DNA from: JAPLNB01 sp964451955 | GTDB lineage: Bacteria > Planctomycetota > Phycisphaerae > Tepidisphaerales > Tepidisphaeraceae | DNA length: 50,563 bases | NCBI GenBank assembly: GCA_964451955.1 | Contig: CAYVKG010000027.1 | Location: 1 to 50,563 of the forward strand | Direction of reading: 5' to 3' | In this document: positions 1 through 7,183 of the stretch, one piece after another | Layout of the letters: each line of letters starts with the position of its first letter | Numbering within the stretch: position 1 is the stretch's first letter | Notes under the pieces: model-generated | What the model saw: the letters and a program-made list of their open reading frames with translations, nothing else | Database searches by the model: none | Told to the model about the DNA's origin: nothing | Program-made: the position numbers and the translations under genes

Positions 1-1
1 G

Positions 2-79
2 ATATTGCCGGAGGATCAGGGAGCGAGCGTTGCGCAATTCTACAAGGCCAAGACGTACATCCGGCCCGGGCACGAATGA
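2..79 (+). CDS. C-terminal fragment of an unidentified protein
   Basis: The window opens inside a reading frame (frame 2) that gives 25 residues ending FYKAKTYIRPGHE and a TGA stop at 77-79. The composition looks like real protein, with aromatic and charged residues and none of the runs of Arg or Pro seen in shadow frames. The gene body lies to the left of the window, so no family can be named. It is followed by about 110 bp of non-coding DNA before comEC and is on the same strand. Confidence 0.5.
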   Translation: MLPEDQGASVAQFYKAKTYIRPGHE

Positions 80-123
80 CAACAGCAAGTGGTTGATGGG
101 GACGTCAGCGCCAGGCTGACGAC

Positions 124-156
124 TGGCTCGCAGTCGGCTACTGCAACTCGTATAAT
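124..156 (+). promoter_or_regulatory. candidate comEC promoter (perfect -10 TATAAT)
   Basis: A perfect TATAAT lies at 151-156, which would place the transcription start near 163, about 27 nt before the chosen comEC ATG. No good TTGACA lies 16-18 nt upstream. A partial sigma-54-like element (GG at 125-126 and GC ten bases later, starting TGGCTCG) is also present but its -12 part is poor. The same local context, cgTATAATg, occurs upstream of cstA. Confidence 0.3.
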
Positions 157-189
157 GCCCGCTTGTGGGGTTCAGATCCCCCGGGGCAC

Positions 190-2703
190 ATGGATAGCCG
201 AAGCAACTCAAATCTGGGCCTTGCGGGTGTTATTGCTCGCCGGCCGTTTCTGTCAGCGGCAACGTTTTTCATCCTTGGGATCTTCGCACACAATCAGGTT
301 CCCGCGCGGCCACCGGTGTACTTGGGTCTAGGAGTGGCGTTACTGCTGTTGTTGACGCTGTCTCGATGGTGGGCGTGGATGGCGGACGCGATGCTGGCGG
401 GGTGTCTCGTCTTGGCGGGCCTGAGTGCCGGCCAGATCGAGGCATTCTTCTATCCACGGGGCCACGTTTGGGGGTTCACAGCGACGGAGTCGCGGCTGGC
501 TCATCTGGAGATGCGAGTCTCGCAGCCGCCACGGATTCTGACCCAGGCGCATCCTGCGCTGCGGGTGTTGCGGGCCCGGCAGGTCATGCAAGCGGAGGTC
601 TTGCGGGTGTTGACACGCACGGGGTGGGAGCGGGCCACAGGCGTAATCACCGTCAGTCTGGCCGATCCCGTGGCAGAGCTGGCGGTCGGGCAGCGGGTGA
701 CGGCGCTGGGGCTGCTTTCACGGCCGGCACCTGCGGCAAATCCGGGGGAGTTTGACTGGGCAGGCTACTATCGGGAGCATCGGATCCTGGGATCGCTGCA
801 TATTCGGTCAGCGAGGGCCCTGCAGATCGCCGACGGCGAGGGTGAGGGTCCGAAGTGGTGGCTGAGGCGGGTGGTTCGCGAGGCGTTGGAGGCGGGTTTT
901 GCGCCGTCACAGTCGTTGGATCACGCGTTGTTGCGTGCGCTGCTAGTGGGGGATTCGGATCCGCAGCTTCGGGATGTGCAGGATGAGTTTGTGCGTACTG
1001 GCACGAGCCATCATCTGGCGATTTCGGGAATGCATATCGCGATTCTGGGCGCGTTGGTGCTCGGGTTCTGCCGGCTGCTGTTGCTGCGTCCGCGTGCGGC
1101 TATTGTGGTGAGTCTCGCATTTGTTGTGTTGTACGGGGTGGTGGCATTGCCGTCGCCGCCAGTGGTGCGGTCGGTGCTGTTGTGCGTGGCGTACGCAATC
1201 GGGGTATTGTCGCGGCGTTCGGTCGATGGGGTACAATTGCTGGCGTTGTCGGTTTTTGCGATGCTCGTGTACCAGCCATTGGACATCTATAATGCGGGGT
1301 TTCAGCTGTCGTTTGGCACTGTGCTGGGGCTGATGCTGTTTGCGAGGCGAGCGACGGCGTATTTCACGACTGCCGGAGTTCACGAGCGGGTGGCCGGCGC
1401 GATTCGGCAACCGACCTTGATGGAAACGGCGAGGTTGTCGATTCGGCGGCGTGTGGTGGAAGCGGGTGTTGTGGGGATTGTGGCCTGGCTGGTTTCGGCG
1501 CCGTTGATTGCGTATCACTTCAGCCAGTTGAACCCATACGCGATTCCGGGGAGCCTGGTGCTGGGAATTCCGGTGTTTCTGGCGTTGGTTGGCGGCTTCT
1601 TGAAGGTCATCTTGACGCTGCTGGTGCCACCGTTCGCGCCATATCTGGCGGAGTTGGCGGCGATGCCGATTTGGGCGATGCGGGGTGTTGTGGGACTATT
1701 GGCGAAGCTCCCGCATTCGGGCATGCCATGGACTCAGCCGCCGATCTGGTCAATCGCTTTGTTTTACGCGCTGCTTGCGTTGCCGCTGTTGCCGCTGCCT
1801 GGATTGGGGCGGGCGGGTCGTATCCTGCGGTTCGGGCCGCTATTGGCTGTGATGCTCATGATGCTGGCTCCGTGGTTGGCGCGTTCGGCGGCAGATTCTG
1901 GGGGCGAATTGCGGGTGGCGCTGTTGTCGGTGGGAACGGGGCAGTGCGCGGTGGTGGAGCTGCCATCGGGGAAGGTGATTCTGATCGACGCCGGGTCATC
2001 GTCATACTCGGATGTATACCGGCGGGTGCTGTCGCCGTATCTGCGTTCGGTCGGCGTCTCGCGGGTGGATTCGATGTTCATCAGCCACGCGAACATCGAC
2101 CACTTCAGCGCGGCGGGTGACGCCGTAGTCGCATGCGGCATATCCCGGGTCTATGTTTCGCCGCTGTTCGAGACACACGCCGGCACGACGTCTCCCGCCG
2201 CGGAACTGCTGCGGTCGTTGGCAGCATGGAAGACGTTGGTCCAGGTGATTTCCGCGGGGCAGAAGCTCATTCTGGATGAAGCGACGGAATTGGATGTGCT
2301 CTGGCCGCCGTCGGACCATATGTTGACGGCCAACGATTCATCGCTGGTGCTGCGACTGCGCTGTTACGGGCGGTCGATCCTGTTTCCTGGGGACATTGAG
2401 TCAGTGGCGGAGCAGGAATTGCTCATGAAGCCGAGTTTGCTGCGATCGGACGCGCTGGTGGCGCCGCATCACGGGTCATCGGAGCCGAGCACACTGCGGT
2501 TTCTGTCGGCGGTAGATCCGCGGATCATCCTCTCATCAAACGGGAAATCGCTGACGAGCAAGCAAGAGCGTTTGGACGCGTTGGCAGCTCCACTGCGGGT
2601 CTATCGGACGGATCGTTGCGGGGCGATTTCATTGCGCGTTCGGGCCGATGGAGCAATGCACATGAACACATTCCTTGGCGGGGCATCGACTACGATCCGG
2701 TAG
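190..2703 (+). CDS. comEC: ComEC/Rec2-family DNA internalisation channel
   Basis: An inner-membrane protein of about 837 residues, expected to carry single-stranded DNA across the cytoplasmic membrane during natural transformation. The order is classical: two N-terminal hydrophobic segments and a DUF4131-like region (to about residue 230), the multi-TM competence domain (about 250-590, with HHLAISGMHIAILGAL), then a metallo-beta-lactamase-like domain (about 620-820) with SHANIDHF, LFPGDIE and VAPHHGSSEPS. In ComEC the first motif is normally HxDxDH; here it reads HANIDH, an Asp-to-Asn change. The frame is open back to a TTG at 163, but that coincides with the predicted transcription start from the TATAAT at 151, so ATG 190 is preferred. 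The 3' end overlaps the convergent cstA by 14 bp. No other competence gene is in view. The family is sure; DNA uptake is inferred. Confidence 0.92.
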   Translation: MDSRSNSNLGLAGVIARRPFLSAATFFILGIFAHNQVPARPPVYLGLGVALLLLLTLSRWWAWMADAMLAGCLVLAGLSAGQIEAFFYPRGHVWGFTATESRLAHLEMRVSQPPRILTQAHPALRVLRARQVMQAEVLRVLTRTGWERATGVITVSLADPVAELAVGQRVTALGLLSRPAPAANPGEFDWAGYYREHRILGSLHIRSARALQIADGEGEGPKWWLRRVVREALEAGFAPSQSLDHALLRALLVGDSDPQLRDVQDEFVRTGTSHHLAISGMHIAILGALVLGFCRLLLLRPRAAIVVSLAFVVLYGVVALPSPPVVRSVLLCVAYAIGVLSRRSVDGVQLLALSVFAMLVYQPLDIYNAGFQLSFGTVLGLMLFARRATAYFTTAGVHERVAGAIRQPTLMETARLSIRRRVVEAGVVGIVAWLVSAPLIAYHFSQLNPYAIPGSLVLGIPVFLALVGGFLKVILTLLVPPFAPYLAELAAMPIWAMRGVVGLLAKLPHSGMPWTQPPIWSIALFYALLALPLLPLPGLGRAGRILRFGPLLAVMLMMLAPWLARSAADSGGELRVALLSVGTGQCAVVELPSGKVILIDAGSSSYSDVYRRVLSPYLRSVGVSRVDSMFISHANIDHFSAAGDAVVACGISRVYVSPLFETHAGTTSPAAELLRSLAAWKTLVQVISAGQKLILDEATELDVLWPPSDHMLTANDSSLVLRLRCYGRSILFPGDIESVAEQELLMKPSLLRSDALVAPHHGSSEPSTLRFLSAVDPRIILSSNGKSLTSKQERLDALAAPLRVYRTDRCGAISLRVRADGAMHMNTFLGGASTTIR

Positions 2704-4471
2704 TGACGGCGGCGGTTTGGAGACGAGCTTGTCGCCAGACGCGGAGAGCTTCAACGACCACAAGGCCAGCCAGTGCAAAGAGGATTGCCGCGACGACCAT
2801 ATTGATGATGAGGGAATTGCCCTGTTTGAGCAGCTGATCGGCGGTGAGTCTAGCGTATTGGCCGAGGAAGTTGCGGAAGTTGAGGGCAAGGGCGGTGCCG
2901 GTGCTGAGGAGCATGAAGATGGCTGGCGCGAGCGCGAACCAGACGGGTCGTCCAGTGCGCCAGAGCCAGACGCTGACACCGACGAGGGTCAGTGCGGCAA
3001 GCAATTGGTTGCTGGTTCCGAAGATGGTCCAGAAGGTGCGGAAGGCGCCTGGGGGTGAAGTCCAGAGGTAGATGCTTGGCGCGGCAAGAGTAATGATGGT
3101 GGCGACGGTACCGCCGACGATTCCCTTGAGTCCGACGAGTTCCTGAAAGACGTAGCGTCCGAGTCTTGTACACACGTCGAGGGTATCGAAGACAAAACTG
3201 GAGAAGGCAAGGAGTCCGAATCCAACGGCGAATTTCATGGGGATTCCGAGGATATGCATAAAATTACCGATACCCCTGGCGTAGATGGCATCCGGGGTTC
3301 CGCCGCCGCTCGCACCTTTGGCGAGAACCATGACGCAGGAGAGGGCAAAGATGGCAACCATGCCCTCGAGGAGCATAGCCCCATAGGCGACGGGCTTAAC
3401 GTCGTTCTCGCTGCGGATCTGTTTGCAGGTAGTGCCTGAGCTGACGATGCTGTGGAACCCGGAGCAGGCACCGCAGGCAACGGTAATGAAGAGGAAGGGG
3501 AAGAGTTGGGCGCCGGTGGCTCCGTAGAAACCGGTGAAAGCGGGCCACTGGATCCTGAGCGACTCGCCGCCACCGAAAAGCCCGCCCCAGAGTGTTCCGA
3601 GAACGCCGAAAGCAAGGGTGGCATAGAGGAAGGTCGCTCCGATGAGTCCTCGCGGCTGGAGGAGGAGCCACATGGGGACGATGCTGGCGAAGAAGCAGTA
3701 AACCAGGAGGATCTGATCCCAGCCTTTGATGAGTTGCGAGGCGTTGGCGTTGGCGGTGTCCATGAATTTGAATCCGTGGTACGCGAGCCAGTTCGCCATT
3801 GCCGGTGCGTACCAGATGCAGAACGACATGAGCACAACGAGTCCGCCGAGTCCGGCCCACCATGGCAGTTTGGTGAACCTGAGCAGGAGTCCCAGGAGGA
3901 CGCTTGCCAGGAGGTAGGAGGTGGCGCCGATGACGACGGCACCGCCATTGACATGGAAGGTCTCCTGTTTGCCGTCGATCAGCATTGTGAACGACTCAAA
4001 CTTGGAGAAACTGCCGGCGGTGACATCGGCGAACGCGATGATGACGTAGAGGAGAGTGACCCAGACGAAGATAAGGAACAGGAGATAGGCGCGGCGGGAC
4101 ATATGCTGGCGGACGACCTGGGTGATGCTGGTAGCGCCATGGCGCATGCTGGCAAGAAGGCTGCCGGCGTCGTGGACGCCGCCGACGAAGATTGCGCCGA
4201 CCATGATCCAGAGCAGGGCTGGCAACCAGCCGAACATCTGGCCGGCAAGGATCGGGCCGACGATGGGGCCGGCGGCGGAGATAGCGGTGAAATGCCCGCC
4301 GAGAACGACCGGAGCGGGAGCGGGCACGAAGTCGATGCCGTCGTCCATCTCGACGGCGGGGGTCTTTCTGATCGCATCGACACCAAGCCATTTCGCGACC
4401 AGCCGACCGTAGAGAACGTACCCGACAATGAACACGATGGCACAGATGACGATGATGGGCAGAATAGTCAT
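2690..4471 (-). CDS. cstA: CstA-family carbon starvation protein (peptide/pyruvate transporter)
   Basis: A polytopic membrane protein of 593 residues in the CstA/YjiY family. Known members import peptides or pyruvate when carbon is scarce; the substrate here is not known. The N-terminus is a membrane helix (MTILPIIVICAIVFIVGYVL). The family core follows at about residues 50-110, with FTAISAAGPIVGPILAGQ and WLPALLWIMVGAIFVGGVHD, then many further helices. It is shorter than E. coli CstA (about 700 residues), as in many non-enteric members. ATG 4471 is chosen because AAGGG lies 7 nt upstream and the family N-terminus starts there; the frame stays open to 4600. A perfect TATAAT on the minus strand (4499-4504) would start transcription about 20 nt before the ATG. 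It lies 153 bp downstream of dnaK, apparently with its own promoter, and converges on comEC. Confidence 0.93.
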   Translation of the reverse strand: MTILPIIVICAIVFIVGYVLYGRLVAKWLGVDAIRKTPAVEMDDGIDFVPAPAPVVLGGHFTAISAAGPIVGPILAGQMFGWLPALLWIMVGAIFVGGVHDAGSLLASMRHGATSITQVVRQHMSRRAYLLFLIFVWVTLLYVIIAFADVTAGSFSKFESFTMLIDGKQETFHVNGGAVVIGATSYLLASVLLGLLLRFTKLPWWAGLGGLVVLMSFCIWYAPAMANWLAYHGFKFMDTANANASQLIKGWDQILLVYCFFASIVPMWLLLQPRGLIGATFLYATLAFGVLGTLWGGLFGGGESLRIQWPAFTGFYGATGAQLFPFLFITVACGACSGFHSIVSSGTTCKQIRSENDVKPVAYGAMLLEGMVAIFALSCVMVLAKGASGGGTPDAIYARGIGNFMHILGIPMKFAVGFGLLAFSSFVFDTLDVCTRLGRYVFQELVGLKGIVGGTVATIITLAAPSIYLWTSPPGAFRTFWTIFGTSNQLLAALTLVGVSVWLWRTGRPVWFALAPAIFMLLSTGTALALNFRNFLGQYARLTADQLLKQGNSLIINMVVAAILFALAGLVVVEALRVWRQARLQTAAVTTGS

Positions 4472-4498
4472 GGCACAACCCTTGGAGAGAGTGCCGCC

Positions 4499-4504
4499 AT
4501 TATA
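4499..4504 (-). promoter_or_regulatory. cstA -10 element (TATAAT)
   Basis: A minus-strand TATAAT lies 28 nt upstream of the cstA ATG. No clear -35 hexamer is visible. The flanks (cgTATAATg) match those of the comEC -10. Confidence 0.4.
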
Positions 4505-4542
4505 CGCGCCGGGCTCGCCACCCATAGTCTTTGGCGTCGGAT

Positions 4543-4588
4543 CCAACAACAAGAGGAGCGTGCAAGCCGGGGGACTGCTCGCACGCTC
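4543..4588 (-). terminator. candidate terminator downstream of dnaK
   Basis: GAGCGTGC at 4556-4563 and GCACGCTC at 4581-4588 form a perfect 8-bp stem with a 17-nt loop, 37 nt past the dnaK stop. Read on the minus strand the stem is followed by CTCTTGTTGTT, a weak U-rich tract. Confidence 0.45.
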
Positions 4589-4624
4589 GAGTGGACTCAC
4601 AGTGAATTATTGCTGACAGCAAGG

Positions 4625-6550
4625 CTATTCCTTGACTTCGTACTCGGCATCGATGACATCGTCGTCCTTCTTTGTGCCTTTGGAAGAGCCGGCAGCCGCG
4701 GCGGCATCGGGTCCCGGGGCCGAGCCGGCACCGGCAGCGGCCTGTGGACCAACTTTCTTGTAGATCTCCTCGCCGAGTTTGTAGGCGGTTTGTTCCAGGT
4801 TCTCGACGGCTTTCTTGATTCGTTCGCCGTCCTCGCTCTTGAGGGCGTCCTTGACGCCGTTGACGGCGCTTTCGATGTTGCCGCGAACTTCCGCTGAGAC
4901 TTTGTCGCCGTATTCCTTGAGTTGTTTTTCGATCTGATAGACCATGTTGTCGCCCTTGTTCTTCAGATCGATGACCTCTCGGCGTTTCTTGTCTTCGGCG
5001 GCGTTGAGTTCGGCATCCTTCTTCATCTTCTCGATCTCATCCTTGCTCAGGCCACCGGAGCCCGTGATGGTGATTTTGTTCTCCTTGCCGGTGCCGAGGT
5101 CCTTGGCCGAAACGGTAAGGATGCCGTTAACGTCGACTTTGAAGGTCACTTCGATTTGCGGAACTCCGCGCGGCGCAAGGGGGATGTCGGTGAGTTCGAA
5201 TCGGCCAAGGAGGCGATTGAACTTCGCCAGATCGCGTTCGCCCTGCAGGACGTTGATGGTGACGGCAGGCTGATTGTCGGAGGCGGTGGAGAAGGTTTCC
5301 TTTTTCTCGGTAGGAATGGTGGTGTTTCGAGGGATAAGAGTGGTCATCACGCCGCCGTAGGTTTCGACGCCGAGTGAAAGCGGTGTGGCATCAAGGACGA
5401 GGATGTCTTTCATCTGTCCGGTAGCGATGCTGGCTTGGACGGCGGCGCCGATGCCGACGACTTCGTCGGGGTTGACGGAACGGTTGGGTTCTTTGCCTTT
5501 GAAGAGCTCTTTGACGAGGCGTTGGACCATGGGGACACGGGTGGAGCCGCCGACAAGGACGACTTCGTCGACCTGTTCCGGGGAAAGCTTGGCGTCGGCG
5601 AGGCAGGACTGGACGGGACCGCGGCAACGTTCGACGAGGGAGGCAATGAGTTGTTCGAACTTGGCGCGGGTAATGTTCATCTGGAGGTGTTTGGGCCCGG
5701 AAGCATCGGCGGTGATGAACGGGAGGTTGACGGTCGTTTCCATAGCCGTCGAGAGTTCGATCTTGGCCTTCTCGGCAGCTTCTTTGAGGCGCTGGAGCGC
5801 CATGGCGTCTTTTCGCAGGTCGATGCCCTCCTGGCGTTTGAATTCGTCGGCCAGGTAGTGGATGAGTTCTTCGTCGAAGTCATCGCCGCCGAGGTGAGTA
5901 TCGCCGTTTATGGCGAGCACCTCGAAGACGCCATCGCCGACATCGAGGCAAGAGATATCGAAGGTTCCGCCGCCAAGGTCGAAGACGGCAATCTTCGCAT
6001 TCTTCTTCTTGTCCATCCCGAATGCGAGAGCAGCCGCGGTGGGTTCCGGCAGCACGCGTATGACGTTAAGACCGGCGATTTCGCCCGCGTCTTTGGTGGC
6101 TTTGCGTTGGGCATCGTTGAAGTAAGCGGGGACCGTGATTACGGCATCTTTGACCGTTTCACCGAGGTAGGCTTCGGCGGTCTTCTTGAGATCGCCGAGC
6201 ACCATTGCGGAGATCTGCTCGGGGGTATATTCCTTGCCGCGCACCTTGACCTTGACGTACTCCTCGGGATTGCCGAGAACTTCGTAGGGCACCATCTTCT
6301 CTTCCTGGGACACCTCGCTATGCCGACGACCCATGAATCGCTTGATGGAGAAGACCGTGTTCTTGGGGTTGGTCACCTGCTGATGTTTCGCGGGCTGACC
6401 AACGAGGATTTCCCCTTTGTCGGTGAATCCGACGACCGAGGGAGTCAGCCGACTTCCCTGAGCGTTGACCAGCACCTTGGCCTGGTCACCTTCCATGATT
6501 GCGACGACACTATTCGTTGTTCCAAGGTCGATTCCGATGGGTTTCACCAT
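4625..6550 (-). CDS. dnaK: molecular chaperone DnaK (Hsp70)
   Basis: A cytoplasmic Hsp70 of 641 residues, the usual bacterial length, which binds unfolded peptides under ATP control with DnaJ and GrpE (neither is in this window). It starts MVKPIGIDLGTTNSVVAIME, the family's phosphate-1 loop. IAVFDLGGGTFDIS and VVLVGGSTRVPMVQ mark the rest of the nucleotide-binding domain (about 1-385). The substrate-binding domain follows with DATPLSLGVETYGG and ERDLAKFNRLLGRF, then the helical lid and an Ala/Gly linker to DDDVIDAEYEVKE. ATG 6550 has AGGAG 10-11 nt upstream and begins with the family N-terminus; the frame is open upstream only by chance. No CIRCE operator is visible. A near-consensus sigma-54 promoter lies about 60-80 nt upstream. 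Confidence 0.99.
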   Translation of the reverse strand: MVKPIGIDLGTTNSVVAIMEGDQAKVLVNAQGSRLTPSVVGFTDKGEILVGQPAKHQQVTNPKNTVFSIKRFMGRRHSEVSQEEKMVPYEVLGNPEEYVKVKVRGKEYTPEQISAMVLGDLKKTAEAYLGETVKDAVITVPAYFNDAQRKATKDAGEIAGLNVIRVLPEPTAAALAFGMDKKKNAKIAVFDLGGGTFDISCLDVGDGVFEVLAINGDTHLGGDDFDEELIHYLADEFKRQEGIDLRKDAMALQRLKEAAEKAKIELSTAMETTVNLPFITADASGPKHLQMNITRAKFEQLIASLVERCRGPVQSCLADAKLSPEQVDEVVLVGGSTRVPMVQRLVKELFKGKEPNRSVNPDEVVGIGAAVQASIATGQMKDILVLDATPLSLGVETYGGVMTTLIPRNTTIPTEKKETFSTASDNQPAVTINVLQGERDLAKFNRLLGRFELTDIPLAPRGVPQIEVTFKVDVNGILTVSAKDLGTGKENKITITGSGGLSKDEIEKMKKDAELNAAEDKKRREVIDLKNKGDNMVYQIEKQLKEYGDKVSAEVRGNIESAVNGVKDALKSEDGERIKKAVENLEQTAYKLGEEIYKKVGPQAAAGAGSAPGPDAAAAAGSSKGTKKDDDVIDAEYEVKE

Positions 6551-6611
6551 AACTATGGCTCCTGAATAATCACCCGCAGCCTCGCGCAGGCAGAGGGCGG
6601 GGGACGAATCA

Positions 6612-6629
6612 ATGCAACCGATGTGCCAA
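6612..6629 (-). promoter_or_regulatory. sigma-54 (RpoN) promoter upstream of dnaK
   Basis: The minus strand reads TTGGCACATCGGTTGCAT. Against the RpoN consensus YTGGCACGNNNNTTGCW only one defined position differs (G to A after CAC). The invariant GG (6627-6626) and GC (6615-6614) are separated by exactly 10 bases. Transcription would start near 6602, giving a leader of about 50 nt before the dnaK ATG. Confidence 0.6.
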
Positions 6630-6845
6630 TCGCCGGAAAATGCCAACAAGGCGCAACTACATATTACGCAGTCATTTGCCGCTTAACCATGAGCGCGTCA
6701 TATTACGGTCTCTACAGAGCGGGATGCCAAATCGACAGTTGGGGACCACCGCCTGCCAGTCTGGCAAGAGGCTTAGCGAGATTCTGGGGGCCAGACGCGC
6801 GCTTAAGTACATCGTGGGTGGAGCACACGGGCACGAAAACAGCGC

Positions 6846-6876
6846 AGCACCGACTATTTCGACGAAGGTGCTTTTT
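6846..6876 (+). terminator. plus-strand terminator-like hairpin 1
   Basis: AGCACC (6846-6851) pairs perfectly with GGTGCT (6867-6872), overlapping a run of five T (6872-6876). It is oriented to end plus-strand transcription, yet no plus-strand gene lies upstream between it and dnaK. Confidence 0.45.
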
Positions 6877-6976
6877 CTTAAGTTTTTCGATGCTCCGCGT
6901 CGATACGCAGGTTAGTGGACGTAAGCAAATCAGGACGGATGCTAGACAGATAATACGGTTCTCACTCTCCCCTCCA

Positions 6977-7020
6977 ACAGCGGTCTGGGACGCCCTCCCC
7001 CTGACCGCTGTCCTTTTTTC
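6977..7020 (+). terminator. plus-strand terminator-like hairpin 2
   Basis: ACAGCGGTC (6977-6985) and GACCGCTGT (7003-7011) form a perfect 9-bp stem with a 17-nt loop, followed by CCTTTTTTC. The T-run is on the plus strand only, so it cannot serve the TPR gene on the minus strand. Confidence 0.55.
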
Positions 7021-7097
7021 AGCCCAGGGTGCCATGGGCGGGGTGCGGCAAGTGCCACCGCCCGTTTGTCACACGTACGAGCGAACCTTGGCCTGCG

Positions 7098-7122
7098 GGA
7101 AACCCTCGCAATTGCTTGAGGG
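7098..7122 (-). terminator. weak terminator candidate after the TPR gene
   Basis: CCCTC (7103-7107) and GAGGG (7118-7122) flank the self-complementary GCAATTGC. Read on the minus strand the hairpin is followed only by TTTCCC, so the U-tract is poor. It lies about 60 nt past the TPR stop codon. Confidence 0.25.
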
Positions 7123-7183
7123 GAACCGAATCAAACGAACGGAGGCAGGAACATCATGTTGAGGTTGTGCTTCGTGAAGGCGC

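Larger units (their letters stand above)
6551..7183. other. 633-bp gap with dnaK promoter and a possible plus-strand small RNA
   Basis: No convincing protein gene is seen. The dnaK sigma-54 site lies at its left. On the plus strand there are two hairpins followed by T-tracts (6846-6876 and 6977-7020), but no plus-strand gene for them to end. A weak sigma-70-like promoter, TTGCCG (6676-6681), 17 nt, CATATT (6699-6704), would start a transcript near 6710 running to the first hairpin, about 165 nt. Inside it, GTCTGGC and GCCAGAC form a 7-bp inverted repeat near 6757-6797. I do not recognise 6S RNA, SRP RNA, RNase P RNA or tmRNA here. A 25-codon ORF at 7156 with a GGAGG upstream overlaps the end of the TPR gene and is not called. 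Confidence 0.35.

Noticed and set aside
160..190. T-arm-like stretch (GGGG-TTCAGAT-CCCC) before comEC resembling the 3' end of a tRNA
   Set aside because: No matching acceptor 5' strand, anticodon arm or D arm can be built upstream at the right distance, and the sequence continues straight into the comEC reading frame.
3452..4897. Long plus-strand ORF antisense to cstA and dnaK
   Set aside because: It crosses two confidently identified minus-strand genes and is made of Glu/Gly/Asp-rich low-complexity sequence typical of the complement of high-GC genes.
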